DNA from: an uncultured Eubacterium sp.
GTDB taxonomy: Bacteria; Bacillota; Clostridia; Lachnospirales; Lachnospiraceae
DNA length: 64,000 nt
Reading direction: 5' to 3'
Assembly: GCA_910589595.1 (NCBI GenBank)
Contig: CAJUTM010000003.1
Span: 103,769-167,768 of the forward strand
Shown here: piece after piece, positions 6,899 through 15,400 of the stretch
How the letters are laid out: each line of letters starts with the position of its first letter
Numbering within the stretch: position 1 is the stretch's first letter
Notes under the pieces: generated by a model
Told to the model about the DNA's origin: nothing
Seen by the model: only the letters and a program-made list of their open reading frames with translations
Databases searched by the model: none
Position numbers and translations under genes: made by a program

Positions 6899-8218
6899 TT
6901 GGGACAGTCAACCTTTAGAGGGGGAGCGCATCCATATGAGGGAAAAGAACTCACGATGGATTATCCGGTTGTGAAACTGGAGCCGGGACAGGAACTGGTC
7001 TTTCCTATGAGCCAGCATATCGGAGCTCCGGCAACTCCAATCGTATCCGTAGGAGATACCGTTAAAATAGGACAGACACTCGGTGAGGCGGGCGGATTTG
7101 TTTCCGCAAATGTGATTAGTTCCGTATCCGGTGAGGTCAAGGCAGTGGAACCACGGGTGTTATCATCCGGCGCCAGAGAAACCTGTGTCGTTGTTGCAAA
7201 TGACGGTGAGGACGAGACGATAGAAGGATTTGGGATAGAGCGTGATTACACAACATTATCAAAAGAGGAAATCCGTGACATAATCAGGGACGCCGGTATT
7301 GTCGGTATGGGGGGAGCAGGATTTCCCACTCACGTAAAACTATCGCCAAAAAATGAAGAAGATATCGATTATGTAATTATCAACGGGGCAGAGTGCGAGC
7401 CGTATCTGACATCGGATTACCGCGCGATGATTGAGCGCACGGAAGACCTTATAGCGGGCCTGAAAATTATGCTGTCTTTGTTTGATAACGCCAAAGGTAT
7501 TATTGCCATTGAGGATAATAAATCAGAAGCAATTGCCAAACTTCAATACTTGACGGAAAATGATGCAAACATTTCCGTAAAATCTTTAAAGACCAAGTAT
7601 CCGCAGGGGGCCGAGCGTCAGGTTATATATGTAGCTACGAAGCGCAAGATTAATTCCGGCATGCTGCCGGCGGACGTCGGCTGCATTGTGGATAACGTGC
7701 AGACGGTTTTGGCCGTGTATGATGCTGTTTGTAAAAGAAAACCTTGTATTTCCCGCATTATGACATTGACGGGAGACGCTATGGAACAGCCGGCGAACTA
7801 TGAAGTCCGCTTAGGGATGAGTCATGCGGAAGTTCTCGAGAAAGCGGGAGGGCTGCATGACGAAGCGGAAAAGATAATTTCCGGAGGCCCGATGATGGGC
7901 ATGGCGATGTATGATTTGAATACGCCGGTGATTAAGACAAGTTCGTCCATACTGGCGCTGTCGACCGATGAAGCGGCATTGCAGGAACCGACGAACTGCA
8001 TTCACTGTGGCCGGTGCGCCAAAGTATGCCCGAGCCGTCTTGTTCCGCAGATGATGATACAGGCAATCAAAAGAAATGATTTGGAGCAATTTGAGAAATT
8101 AAATGGTATGGAATGTTATGAGTGTGGTACTTGTACCTATGTATGTCCGGCCAAGATTCGTCTGACACAAAAGTTTAAACAGGCCAGACGGGATGTTATG
8201 GACAAACGTAAAAAGTAA
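6899..8218 (+). CDS. rnfC: Rnf complex subunit C (NADH-binding, 4Fe-4S)
   Basis: The 439-residue peripheral subunit of the ion-translocating ferredoxin:NAD+ oxidoreductase carries the NAD and FMN site and passes electrons between NADH and the membrane subunits. The N-terminus TFRGGAHPYEGKEL is the RnfC hallmark. A glycine-rich GMGGAGFPTHVKL segment marks the Rossmann-like FMN/NAD domain. Two 4Fe-4S motifs, CIHCGRCAKVCP (about residue 365) and CYECGTCTYVCP (about 405), lie at the C-terminus. I assign the start to TTG 6899, eight bases after AAAGGAGG; no ATG is suitably placed. It is the first gene of a six-gene operon in the order rnfCDGEAB, as in acetogens and other Clostridia. Confidence 0.95.
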   Translation: MGQSTFRGGAHPYEGKELTMDYPVVKLEPGQELVFPMSQHIGAPATPIVSVGDTVKIGQTLGEAGGFVSANVISSVSGEVKAVEPRVLSSGARETCVVVANDGEDETIEGFGIERDYTTLSKEEIRDIIRDAGIVGMGGAGFPTHVKLSPKNEEDIDYVIINGAECEPYLTSDYRAMIERTEDLIAGLKIMLSLFDNAKGIIAIEDNKSEAIAKLQYLTENDANISVKSLKTKYPQGAERQVIYVATKRKINSGMLPADVGCIVDNVQTVLAVYDAVCKRKPCISRIMTLTGDAMEQPANYEVRLGMSHAEVLEKAGGLHDEAEKIISGGPMMGMAMYDLNTPVIKTSSSILALSTDEAALQEPTNCIHCGRCAKVCPSRLVPQMMIQAIKRNDLEQFEKLNGMECYECGTCTYVCPAKIRLTQKFKQARRDVMDKRKK

Positions 8219-8250
8219 AAGGCCGCAAATGTGGAAGAATGGAGGAAACA

Positions 8251-9234
8251 ATGGAAGAGAAGCTGTTAAATGTATCTTCATCTCCTCATGTACGGGATCA
8301 TTCATCAACAAAATCCATCATGAGAGATGTTGTAATCGCACTATTGCCGGCCACGATTGTTGGTATTTACAATTTCCGGCTTAGCGCTGTTTTAGTAATT
8401 TTAACCTGCTGTGTATCCTGCGTATTATCAGAGTATATATGGCAGCGTCTGATGAAGCAGAAAGTGACGACATATGATTTCAGCGCGTTATTGACGGGAC
8501 TGCTGCTTGGCTTAAATCTGCCGGCTACGATGGGAAGTCCTAAGTACTTATGGATGTGCATACTCGGCAGTGTGTTTGCTATCATTGTAGTGAAGCAGTT
8601 ATTTGGCGGTTTAGGGCAGAATTTCATGAATCCGGCCCTTGGCGGCCGCTGTTTTCTGATGTTGTCATTCAGCAGTATTATGACAAGTTTTACAGTAGAA
8701 AAAGGGGCCAATTGGCTCTACGGAATTTCCGTGGATGCGACGAGTGCGGCCACTCCTTTAATGCAGGTAAAACAGGGAGAATTGCCGAAACTGACCGATA
8801 TGTTTTTGGGAACGACGACCGGAAGTATCGGCGAGACTTCGGTGGCAGCCCTGCTGACAGGGGCCGCTTATCTGCTGGTTCGCCGTGTCATTGACTGGAA
8901 GATTCCGGTAATATATATTGCCAGTTTTGCCGTATTTGATGTGATATTGATGATAGCGACAGGGGACGCCACATATCCGCTCCTGTTTGAACTCTGCGGC
9001 GGCGGTTTAATACTGGGGGCGTTCTTTATGGCGACCGACTATGTCACGAGCCCGATTACTTCCAAAGGAAAAATCATATATGCCGTTTTGCTCGGTCTGC
9101 TGACCGGACTGTTCCGTTTCTTCGGCGAGGCGGCAGAGGGCGTATCGTTTGCCATTATCATTGGCAATCTGTTTGTACCGCTGATTGAACGCTATACCGT
9201 TCCGAGAGCATTTGGAAAGGGGGGCAGGCAATGA
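8251..9234 (+). CDS. rnfD: Rnf complex subunit D (membrane, covalent FMN)
   Basis: The 327-residue integral membrane subunit has about nine to ten hydrophobic segments. Subunit D carries FMN linked to a threonine; here the segment is VDATSAATPLMQ, close to the usual S-G-A-T-P-L motif but with Ala in place of Gly. I choose ATG 8251 (MEEKLLNV) rather than ATG 8239, because GGAGG at 8241-8245 is well spaced for it. It lies 32 bases after rnfC and overlaps rnfG by four bases (ATGA), so translation is coupled. Flavin attachment would need an ApbE transferase, which is not in this window. Confidence 0.93.
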   Translation: MEEKLLNVSSSPHVRDHSSTKSIMRDVVIALLPATIVGIYNFRLSAVLVILTCCVSCVLSEYIWQRLMKQKVTTYDFSALLTGLLLGLNLPATMGSPKYLWMCILGSVFAIIVVKQLFGGLGQNFMNPALGGRCFLMLSFSSIMTSFTVEKGANWLYGISVDATSAATPLMQVKQGELPKLTDMFLGTTTGSIGETSVAALLTGAAYLLVRRVIDWKIPVIYIASFAVFDVILMIATGDATYPLLFELCGGGLILGAFFMATDYVTSPITSKGKIIYAVLLGLLTGLFRFFGEAAEGVSFAIIIGNLFVPLIERYTVPRAFGKGGRQ

Positions 9235-9944
9235 AGAAGAGTAATATGATTAAAGACGCCGTTATTTTATGTATTATTACGCTGATTTTAGGGGCTATGC
9301 TTGCCGGCGTTTATACAATTACCAAAAAGCCGATTGAGAAAGCGCAGGCGACGTCGAATAATAAAGCCTGCGAAGCGGTTATTGCCTCCGGCGACGCTGT
9401 AAAAAGCACGGTTTCCACGGGAGAAGCAGTCAAATTTTTATCCTCCCGTGATTTGAGCAATCAGGAAGTCAAAGACGGAAATGCCTCCGAGGGGCTTCTT
9501 TCCGAATTTGTTGATATTTTAGAAATCCATCCTACGAAAGATGAGGGATATGTTTATCTGGCGGATGCATTGAAAGGATATGGCGGCAAAATCAGTTTTG
9601 CCCTTGGCGTAGACAAATACGGTGCGACAACGGGCATTTCCATTACTTCGCAGACAGAGACCGCGGGGCTTGGCGCCAAATGTGAGGATGAGGACTTCCA
9701 AAAACGTTTTGTCGATTTGTACAATATTAGTGAGACAGAGGAGCTCTTTTCCAAAGAAGCGCCGGCAGAAGAGGTTGTTACGGACGGAGAGGGAAGAGAC
9801 CGGCATTTAAAGACACAGGTACAGGCAATTACCGGGGCAACGGTTACGTCGCGTGCTATTACAAGGGCAGTAAAAGGGATTCTTTTCTATCATGCCTTTC
9901 ATATAGAATCAATGATGGGAGAGGGGGCAGCGAATAATGAATAG
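9231..9944 (+). CDS. rnfG: Rnf complex subunit G (membrane-anchored, covalent FMN)
   Basis: The 237-residue subunit has one N-terminal membrane segment (IIKDAV-like start, then VILCIITLILGAMLAGVY) and an extracytoplasmic FMN-binding domain. ITGATVTSRAIT (about residues 199-210) includes the S/T-G-A-T motif whose final Thr is esterified to FMN. The start overlaps the rnfD stop by four bases, and the end overlaps rnfE by eight bases. The loop carrying EELFSKEAPAEE is acidic and looks like an insertion relative to short homologues, but I cannot measure that here. Confidence 0.93.
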   Translation: MKKSNMIKDAVILCIITLILGAMLAGVYTITKKPIEKAQATSNNKACEAVIASGDAVKSTVSTGEAVKFLSSRDLSNQEVKDGNASEGLLSEFVDILEIHPTKDEGYVYLADALKGYGGKISFALGVDKYGATTGISITSQTETAGLGAKCEDEDFQKRFVDLYNISETEELFSKEAPAEEVVTDGEGRDRHLKTQVQAITGATVTSRAITRAVKGILFYHAFHIESMMGEGAANNE

Positions 9945-10647
9945 ATTAACAGAACGTCTCCATAACGGAATCATCAAAGAAAATCCGACCTTTGTCATGA
10001 TGCTCGGCATGTGTCCGACGTTAGCGGTTACTTCGACCGCAATGAACGGCTTAGGAATGGGCCTTTCGACTACCGTTGTATTAATCTTATCCAATATTTT
10101 GATTTCTTTATTGAGAAAAGTGATTCCGGATAAGGTGCGGATTCCTGCCTTTATCGTGATTGTGGCATCTTTTGTTACGATTGTACAGCTTACGCTGCAG
10201 GCGTATATTCCGTTTTTATATTCGGCATTGGGCGTGTACATTCCTCTGATTGTAGTAAACTGTATTATTTTAGGACGCGCGGAGTCATATGCGTCTAAAA
10301 ATCCAGTTTTCGCTTCTGCTTTTGACGGAATAGGAATGGGACTTGGTTTCACGATAGGATTGACGCTTATCGGTATTTTTCGGGAAATCCTTGGCTCAGG
10401 TGCAATTTTCGGACATAGTTTTCTGCCGGAAGCAGTCAATATTTCCATTTTCGTTATGGCGCCGGGAGCATTTTTCGTACTTGCCGGATTGACGGCAATA
10501 CAGAACAAACTGAAGATGCCAAGCGCCACGAACGTTTCCGATGAAAAGCAAGAAGATAGTATTGCGGAAGAGGAAGCTCCGGACACTGTCGGAGAAGAGA
10601 TTCTGCAGGCAGAGGGAGAAGAGCGAGAGGAGGCAGAGAAAGAATGA
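9937..10647 (+). CDS. rnfE: Rnf complex subunit E (membrane)
   Basis: The 236-residue protein has six hydrophobic segments and the family motifs ENPTFVMMLGMCPTLAVT near the N-terminus and FDGIGMGLGFTIGLTLIG in the middle. Subunits E and A are paralogues that form the transmembrane electron and ion path. The C-terminus carries a strongly acidic extension of about 45 residues (DEKQEDSIAEEEAP and onwards) beyond the usual end of the last membrane segment; it is probably cytoplasmic and disordered. The gene overlaps rnfG by eight bases and rnfA by four. Confidence 0.93.
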   Translation: MNRLTERLHNGIIKENPTFVMMLGMCPTLAVTSTAMNGLGMGLSTTVVLILSNILISLLRKVIPDKVRIPAFIVIVASFVTIVQLTLQAYIPFLYSALGVYIPLIVVNCIILGRAESYASKNPVFASAFDGIGMGLGFTIGLTLIGIFREILGSGAIFGHSFLPEAVNISIFVMAPGAFFVLAGLTAIQNKLKMPSATNVSDEKQEDSIAEEEAPDTVGEEILQAEGEEREEAEKE

Positions 10648-11219
10648 GTTTATTTACTATTCTGTTTACGGCGGCCTTAGTAAACAATTTTGTACTTAGC
10701 CAGTTTTTGGGTATTTGCCCGTTTTTAGGAGTTTCCAAAAAAGTAGAGACGGCAGCCGGTATGGGAGGGGCGGTTCTATTTGTCATTACCCTGTCCTCCG
10801 CTATCACGAGTGTGTTGTACAATTTCCTGCTTGTGCCAAATGACTTGCAGTATTTGAATACTATTGTTTTTATTATGGTAATTGCCGCGTTAGTTCAATT
10901 TGTAGAGATGGTACTGAAAAAGATGATGCCGTCGCTGTACAAATCGCTCGGTGTCTATCTGCCGTTGATAACGACGAACTGTGCGGTGCTCGGTGTAGCG
11001 CTGCTCAGTGTACAGAATGACTATACAATTATAGAGAGTATTGTCAACGGTGTAGGAGCTTCCATTGGTTTCTTTTTGGCAATTGTATTGATGGCGGGAA
11101 TACGTGAGAAGCTTGAGACGAGCAATATTCCGGAGCCGTTTAAAGGAACGCCGATTACGCTTATAACTGCCGGCCTGATGGCCATTGCTTTTTGCGGCTT
11201 TGGCGGCGTCGGATTTTAG
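10644..11219 (+). CDS. rnfA: Rnf complex subunit A (membrane)
   Basis: The 191-residue protein has six membrane helices. NNFVLSQFLGICPFLGVSK near the N-terminus and LITTNCAVLGVAL in the middle are the family motifs, the latter carrying the cysteine that in related complexes helps bind an in-membrane 2Fe-2S centre with its RnfE counterpart (NCIILGRAES). The start overlaps the rnfE stop by four bases, and an AGAGGAGGCAGAG stretch inside rnfE gives a ribosome site. The length is normal for the family. Confidence 0.95.
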   Translation: MSLFTILFTAALVNNFVLSQFLGICPFLGVSKKVETAAGMGGAVLFVITLSSAITSVLYNFLLVPNDLQYLNTIVFIMVIAALVQFVEMVLKKMMPSLYKSLGVYLPLITTNCAVLGVALLSVQNDYTIIESIVNGVGASIGFFLAIVLMAGIREKLETSNIPEPFKGTPITLITAGLMAIAFCGFGGVGF

Positions 11220-11236
11220 AGAGGAGGGCAAATGAA

Positions 11237-12037
11237 ATGACAGTAATTATTTGGTCAGTAGCGCTTCTTGCACTCCTTGGTATTCTGATTGGTATTCTGC
11301 TTGGAGTGGCGGGTAAAGTGTTTGCTGTTGAAGTAGACGAGCGTGTGACACAGGTTCGTGAAAGTCTTCCGGGAAATAACTGTGGCGGCTGCGGTTATGC
11401 GGGCTGTGACGGATTGGCGGAAGCTATCGTTGCCGGAGAGGCACAACTGAGCGCCTGTCCGGTAGGAGGCGCCGCAGTTGCGGCTAAAATTGCGGAGATT
11501 ATGGGGATGGAAGACTCTTCCGCAGAGGTGGCCCGTAAGGTTGCGTATGTCAAATGTTCGGGTACCTGCGAGCGCACAAAATCACAATATCATTATGTAG
11601 GTGAAACCGACTGTCGGGAAGCGGCAGTAGTACCGGGGCGCGGAGAAAAGGCGTGCTCGTATGGCTGTCTGGGACTTGGCTCCTGCGTAAAGGAGTGCCC
11701 GTTTGACGCCATCCATATAAAGGACGGAATTGCCGAGGTAGACAGGGAGAAATGCGTGGCCTGCGGACGTTGCGTCGCCGTCTGTCCGAACCATGTAATC
11801 GAGTTGATTCCGGATGCTTCTTCCTATGCGGTACAGTGTAATTCCGAGGATAAAGGAAAAGATGTTATGGCTGTCTGTGAAACCGGATGTATCGGCTGCG
11901 GTATCTGTGTGAAACAGTGTGAGTTCGATGCCATAACGTTAGAAAATAATCTCGCAAGAATTGACGGGGAGAAGTGTCAGGGCTGCGGGAAATGTGCGGA
12001 AAAGTGCCCGAAGAAAGTAATCTTTCCAAGGAATTAA
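11237..12037 (+). CDS. rnfB: Rnf complex subunit B (ferredoxin-type electron entry)
   Basis: The 266-residue subunit has one N-terminal membrane helix (SVALLALLGILIGILLGVAG), then the GNNCGGCGYAGCDGLAEAI cluster motif near residues 45-65 and several ferredoxin-like 4Fe-4S motifs towards the C-terminus (CLGLGSCVKECP, CVACGRCVAVCP, CIGCGICVKQCE, CQGCGKCAEKCP). It takes electrons from reduced ferredoxin. I choose ATG 11237 because GAGGAGGG lies eight bases upstream; longer in-frame forms run into rnfA. It is the last gene of the operon and is followed by a strong terminator. Confidence 0.94.
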   Translation: MTVIIWSVALLALLGILIGILLGVAGKVFAVEVDERVTQVRESLPGNNCGGCGYAGCDGLAEAIVAGEAQLSACPVGGAAVAAKIAEIMGMEDSSAEVARKVAYVKCSGTCERTKSQYHYVGETDCREAAVVPGRGEKACSYGCLGLGSCVKECPFDAIHIKDGIAEVDREKCVACGRCVAVCPNHVIELIPDASSYAVQCNSEDKGKDVMAVCETGCIGCGICVKQCEFDAITLENNLARIDGEKCQGCGKCAEKCPKKVIFPRN

Positions 12038-12056
12038 TAAATAAGAAAAGTTAAAT

Positions 12057-12119
12057 AGAAGAAGAAACTGCAAATTACTGTGGGTAAAGATTCCCTGCTG
12101 ATTTGTAGTTTCTTCTTCT
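12057..12119 (+). terminator. Terminator after rnfB
   Basis: Arms AGAAGAAGAAACTGCAAAT (12057-12075) and ATTTGTAGTTTCTTCTTCT (12101-12119) form a long stem with one mismatch, 19 bases after the rnfB stop. It can also end the converging minus-strand gene. Confidence 0.8.
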
Positions 12120-12136
12120 GTCTCCGGACTTTTCTT

Positions 12137-12736
12137 TTAACAACGCCAGTCGGCGTCTGAGTGCCACTGACATTCTGTAATTTGCATATTAGTGAATCTG
12201 GCCTTGTAAGAACCCTCTGTCGGACTGCCGGCATATATTCCATATGTAATCTTTTCTGCCCCCTCCCACATATGGAAGATTCTCATCTGTCTGTAGTTTC
12301 TGCCATCTTCGCTGCATTCAATGCAGTAATCACTATTTCTGCGTGAGAAACGATACCACATGCTTTTAATGTCAGAAGATATATCTGTCGTTGCCCAGTC
12401 AGAGTATCCATGATTTGTAACAACACTTCCCAACCGCTGTATATTTTTATCTTCATACTCAATAGACGCCTTAAACCAGTTATCGCTATCTAGATACATG
12501 ACCACGCCACACTGGTCGAAACGGCAGGTGCTCTCGAACTCTGTTTTGACTAAGAAAGAAAAGTACTTATCATCTGTTTCAATTTGAAAAACCGGAGCAT
12601 TATCATTTTGAAAACCATAATAAGTTCGTGCCCACAAATCCGTTCCTCTTTCGGTAGTAATTACAACTTCGTTTTCACCCATCTGCACTTGTTTTGGTTG
12701 ACGTGTCCATTTTGGATTACATTTCAAAAAATCCAT
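12137..12736 (-). CDS. DUF1349 (concanavalin-A-like) protein
   Basis: The 199-residue cytoplasmic protein has no signal peptide. The sequence CGVVMYLDSDNWFKASIEYE and the ending YGIYAGSPTEGSYKARFTNM match the DUF1349 beta-sandwich family, which includes B. subtilis YesU from a pectin-use cluster and the C-terminal domain of some GH43 xylosidases. A sugar-related role is inferred; the reaction is unknown. The start is ATG 12736, with a perfect AGGAGGTGAT ribosome site. It is divergent from an AraC regulator, with overlapping promoters between them, so the regulator probably controls it. Confidence 0.75.
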   Translation of the reverse strand: MDFLKCNPKWTRQPKQVQMGENEVVITTERGTDLWARTYYGFQNDNAPVFQIETDDKYFSFLVKTEFESTCRFDQCGVVMYLDSDNWFKASIEYEDKNIQRLGSVVTNHGYSDWATTDISSDIKSMWYRFSRRNSDYCIECSEDGRNYRQMRIFHMWEGAEKITYGIYAGSPTEGSYKARFTNMQITECQWHSDADWRC

Positions 12737-12759
12737 CTCATCACCTCCTAGTAAATGTG

Positions 12760-12788
12760 ATTATATTTTATTAAGTATGGTTTGTCAT
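12760..12788 (-). promoter_or_regulatory. Promoter of the DUF1349 gene
   Basis: On the minus strand, ATGACA (12788-12783) and TATAAT (12765-12760) are separated by 17 bases. Its -35 box overlaps the first base of the divergent araC-type promoter. Confidence 0.6.
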
Positions 12789-12817
12789 TGCACATAATCG
12801 CATATTTATGGTACAAT
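12788..12817 (+). promoter_or_regulatory. Promoter of the AraC-type gene
   Basis: TTGCAC (12788-12793) and TACAAT (12812-12817) are separated by 18 bases, 44 bases before the start codon. It is arranged back-to-back with the DUF1349 promoter; the two -35 boxes touch, so a single bound regulator could affect both. Confidence 0.55.
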
Positions 12818-12860
12818 ATCACAAAAACTATTATTTTTCATCTATGAACGGAGATAATTT

Positions 12861-13745
12861 ATGGATATTTATAAGATTACTACAGATGAAACACTGCGGG
12901 AGACTGTCCATCATGGGAACAGCAGTTATCCCTTTGCGTACTATCCTGAGGATATCTGGCAATTTGACTTTCATCGGATTGATTGGCATTGGCATTACGA
13001 ACTAGAATTTTTGTTTGTCGCCAAAGGTACTGCAATCTGTCTGATAGGAACAAGAAAAATCGAATTGCGTGAAGGCAGCGGTATATTTATTAATAGCGGT
13101 ATTCTCCACCGTTTTGAGGCACAAAACAGTACTTTTACCCCCAATATTGTTTTCTCACCAAACTTGTTAGCGCCTGAAAAAAGTCTTATTTACGAAAAAT
13201 ACATCAATCCCATAATAAACTCATCCGTTCCATACCAGATTTTTAATCCGCAGACAATATGGCATAATCAAGTGCTTCAAATCTTGTCACGGCTTTTAAC
13301 TATTCAGGAGACAAATGAAAATAAAGAATTGTGTACGATACAGCTTCTCTTTCAGATTTGGGATATACTATTCAAACATTTAGACATAACTTCCCATTCT
13401 AAGGAATTGCAGCGTTTCGATTACAAACAGGCAAGACTGCAAACTATGATGCAGTACATTCATGACCATTATATGGAAAAAATTACTCTTGAAATGATTG
13501 CGGCATCTGCTTCTGTCAGTAAAAGTGGAGCTCTGCATATTTTCCGGTCGTGTATTCAGATTTCTCCGGTGGCGTATCTTATCCGGTATCGGCTGGCAAT
13601 GGCTGCCCAACAACTCTACACTACTCAAAATTCTATTTTTTCGATTGCAGAAGAAACAGGGTTTACGAGTTCTGGTTATTTTTGCCGGAAGTTCAGACAG
13701 CATTATCGAATGAGTCCTAATGAGTACAGACAGAAAAAGACTTAA
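12861..13745 (+). CDS. AraC-family transcriptional regulator with cupin sensor domain
   Basis: The 294-residue protein has an N-terminal cupin-like sugar-sensing domain (residues of about 35-110; HWHYELEFLFVAKG is typical) and a C-terminal AraC double helix-turn-helix (about 190-292; ITLEMIAASASVSKSGALHI and then FSIAEETGFTSSGYFCRKFR). Such regulators control carbohydrate-use genes. The start ATG 12861 follows CGGAGATAA. The divergent DUF1349 gene shares its promoter region and is the obvious target. The stop is followed by a bidirectional terminator. Confidence 0.9.
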   Translation: MDIYKITTDETLRETVHHGNSSYPFAYYPEDIWQFDFHRIDWHWHYELEFLFVAKGTAICLIGTRKIELREGSGIFINSGILHRFEAQNSTFTPNIVFSPNLLAPEKSLIYEKYINPIINSSVPYQIFNPQTIWHNQVLQILSRLLTIQETNENKELCTIQLLFQIWDILFKHLDITSHSKELQRFDYKQARLQTMMQYIHDHYMEKITLEMIAASASVSKSGALHIFRSCIQISPVAYLIRYRLAMAAQQLYTTQNSIFSIAEETGFTSSGYFCRKFRQHYRMSPNEYRQKKT

Positions 13746-13800
13746 TGGAACGTTGGTTTTTTCCCGCGCAATTAATAGGGACAAAATACAATGCATACAA

Positions 13801-13853
13801 AAAAACTGCAAATCGACTCGAAGAAAAGTATTCGAGCCGATTTGCAGTTTTTT
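13801..13853. terminator. Bidirectional terminator
   Basis: A near-perfect stem (AAAAACTGCAAATCG arm at 13801 and CGATTTGCAGTTTTTT arm ending 13853, closed by CTCGAA and TTCGAG) has A-runs on the left and T-runs on the right. It serves the AraC gene (plus) and the secreted Ig-like gene (minus). Confidence 0.85.
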
Positions 13854-13868
13854 GTATGTCAGAAATTT

Positions 13869-14516
13869 TCAATTAAAATGACGCTTTGTTTTTTGATTTG
13901 GCGTATCATTTTCTTTTTCCGGTAGTACAATAATGGTACAATTAGCACTTACGCCGCAGGATAGTAACGTGGCGGTAATGGTAACCGTACCGGGGGCAAT
14001 TGCAGTAACTACGCCTCGTGAATTGACAGTGGCAATGTCGGTATCTTCACTCTCAAAGACCGGCTGTTCCAATGATGTGTTTGGCTTGACAATTGTTTCC
14101 AGACGAAGCCGGCGGTTGACGGCAATTTTTGATTGACGTTTCATGAATTTAATGCCGACTGCACTTGGTGAAACCCGAATCCTGCATTTGAGAATCTTCG
14201 CCACCTTTTTCTTCCTTTTTACAGTTGCTATGATTGTAGTGGAACCAACTGCCAACGCTTTTACCGTAATCTTTTTCTTCAATGCGGTATTTGGCTCAAT
14301 GAAAGCAACCGACGGATTGGAAGAAGAAAACGAAACTTTCTGTCGTTTTTTTAAATTGTATATGCGTAGCTGATAATTACTTCCGACCGTCAGATTAAGT
14401 CTTTTTACATTAAGCTTTAACTTCTTTGGTGCCGCGTATGTAACAGTCGCAAAAGAAGATAAGGTCGATGTAATCATAAGAGCAATTGCCAAAAAAAGAG
14501 TGACTTTTCTTTTCAT
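13869..14516 (-). CDS. Secreted protein with two BIG2-like Ig domains
   Basis: The 215-residue protein has a signal peptide (LFLAIALMITSTLSSFATVT, cut near YAAPK), followed by two bacterial Ig-like domains. Domain 1 (about 30-115) is basic and irregular. Domain 2 (about 120-205) has the classic BIG2 ending: DIATVNSRGVVTAIAPGTVT, then ITATLLSCGVSANCTIIVL. No catalytic domain or membrane anchor follows. The start is ATG 14516, with GGAAAGGAGA upstream; an earlier in-frame ATG lacks a ribosome site. The first domain resembles the N-terminal module of the xylanase and the GH43 proteins in this window, so this may be a non-catalytic member of the same surface-protein set. Confidence 0.75.
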   Translation of the reverse strand: MKRKVTLFLAIALMITSTLSSFATVTYAAPKKLKLNVKRLNLTVGSNYQLRIYNLKKRQKVSFSSSNPSVAFIEPNTALKKKITVKALAVGSTTIIATVKRKKKVAKILKCRIRVSPSAVGIKFMKRQSKIAVNRRLRLETIVKPNTSLEQPVFESEDTDIATVNSRGVVTAIAPGTVTITATLLSCGVSANCTIIVLPEKENDTPNQKTKRHFN

Positions 14517-14616
14517 AAAAAGGTCTCCTTTCCCGACGATAATAAATGTATGATATTCTTTTAATGACAATGTAACATCTGGCTATGGCACAAAAATGTC
14601 ACTTTGCGCCAACCTC

Positions 14617-14645
14617 TTGAAATCTGTTTTCTTACGTGTTACAGT
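14617..14645 (+). promoter_or_regulatory. Promoter of the two-component operon
   Basis: TTGAAA (14617-14622) and TACAGT (14640-14645) are separated by 17 bases, 50 bases before the response-regulator start. Confidence 0.55.
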
Positions 14646-14695
14646 ATCAATAAATGCAGCAAACAAACTCGGATTTTGAAATGGAGGGAGAAGAA

Positions 14696-15385
14696 ATGCA
14701 GCGGATTTTGATTGTTGATGATAATGAAGATATTCGTGAGGTATTGGGTACTTATGTTGCCAAAGAGGGATTTGAGCCGGTAGTTGCAAAAGATGGCTTC
14801 GAGGCTCTGGATATGTTTCACAAAACGAATCCGGCAGTTATTTTACTGGATGTGATGATGCCGGGGATGGATGGGTATAAAGTGTGTGAGAGGATACGCA
14901 AAGAGTCGGATGTTCCGATTCTTTTAGTTACGGCAAAAGGGGAAGACTATGAGCGTGTCATGGGACTGGATATCGGAGCTGACGACTATATTGTAAAACC
15001 TTTCAACGCCACGGAAGTTATGGCGCGCGTGCGCGCCGTTCTCCGCCGTATGGGCAGGGCGGACGCGACCGATGACAAAAAGGTGCTCAATATTAGTGAC
15101 TTGACGATTAACATTGAGGCATATACCGTTTATGTAGGCGCGGAGAAACTGCCGATGACGAAAAAGGAAGTAGAGACGATGTGGATACTTGCAGGCAATC
15201 CTAGTAAAGTATTTACGAGGGATAATCTGTTAGACAGTTTATGGGGGCAGGATTATTTTGGCGACAGCCGTACGGTCGATTCCCATATTAAACGTCTGCG
15301 TGCCAAATTGGACAAAGTACCCCATCCGGATTGGGAGATTAAGACGATTTGGGGATTGGGCTACAAATTTGAGTTGACGGTATAA
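14696..15385 (+). CDS. OmpR/PhoB-family response regulator
   Basis: The 229-residue protein has a receiver domain (1-120) with the acidic pair in IVDDNED, the phospho-acceptor Asp in LLDVMMPGMDG, the switch Thr in LLVTAKG and the Lys in DDYIVKPF. A winged-helix DNA-binding domain (about 130-229; DSRTVDSHIKRLRAKLDK) follows. It is phosphorylated by the kinase encoded 15 bases downstream. I choose ATG 14696, which follows GGAGGGAG, over an upstream in-frame ATG. The controlled genes are not evident from the sequence; the divergent secreted Ig-like gene is a possible target. Confidence 0.95.
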   Translation: MQRILIVDDNEDIREVLGTYVAKEGFEPVVAKDGFEALDMFHKTNPAVILLDVMMPGMDGYKVCERIRKESDVPILLVTAKGEDYERVMGLDIGADDYIVKPFNATEVMARVRAVLRRMGRADATDDKKVLNISDLTINIEAYTVYVGAEKLPMTKKEVETMWILAGNPSKVFTRDNLLDSLWGQDYFGDSRTVDSHIKRLRAKLDKVPHPDWEIKTIWGLGYKFELTV

Positions 15386-15400
15386 GGAAATATAAAAAAT

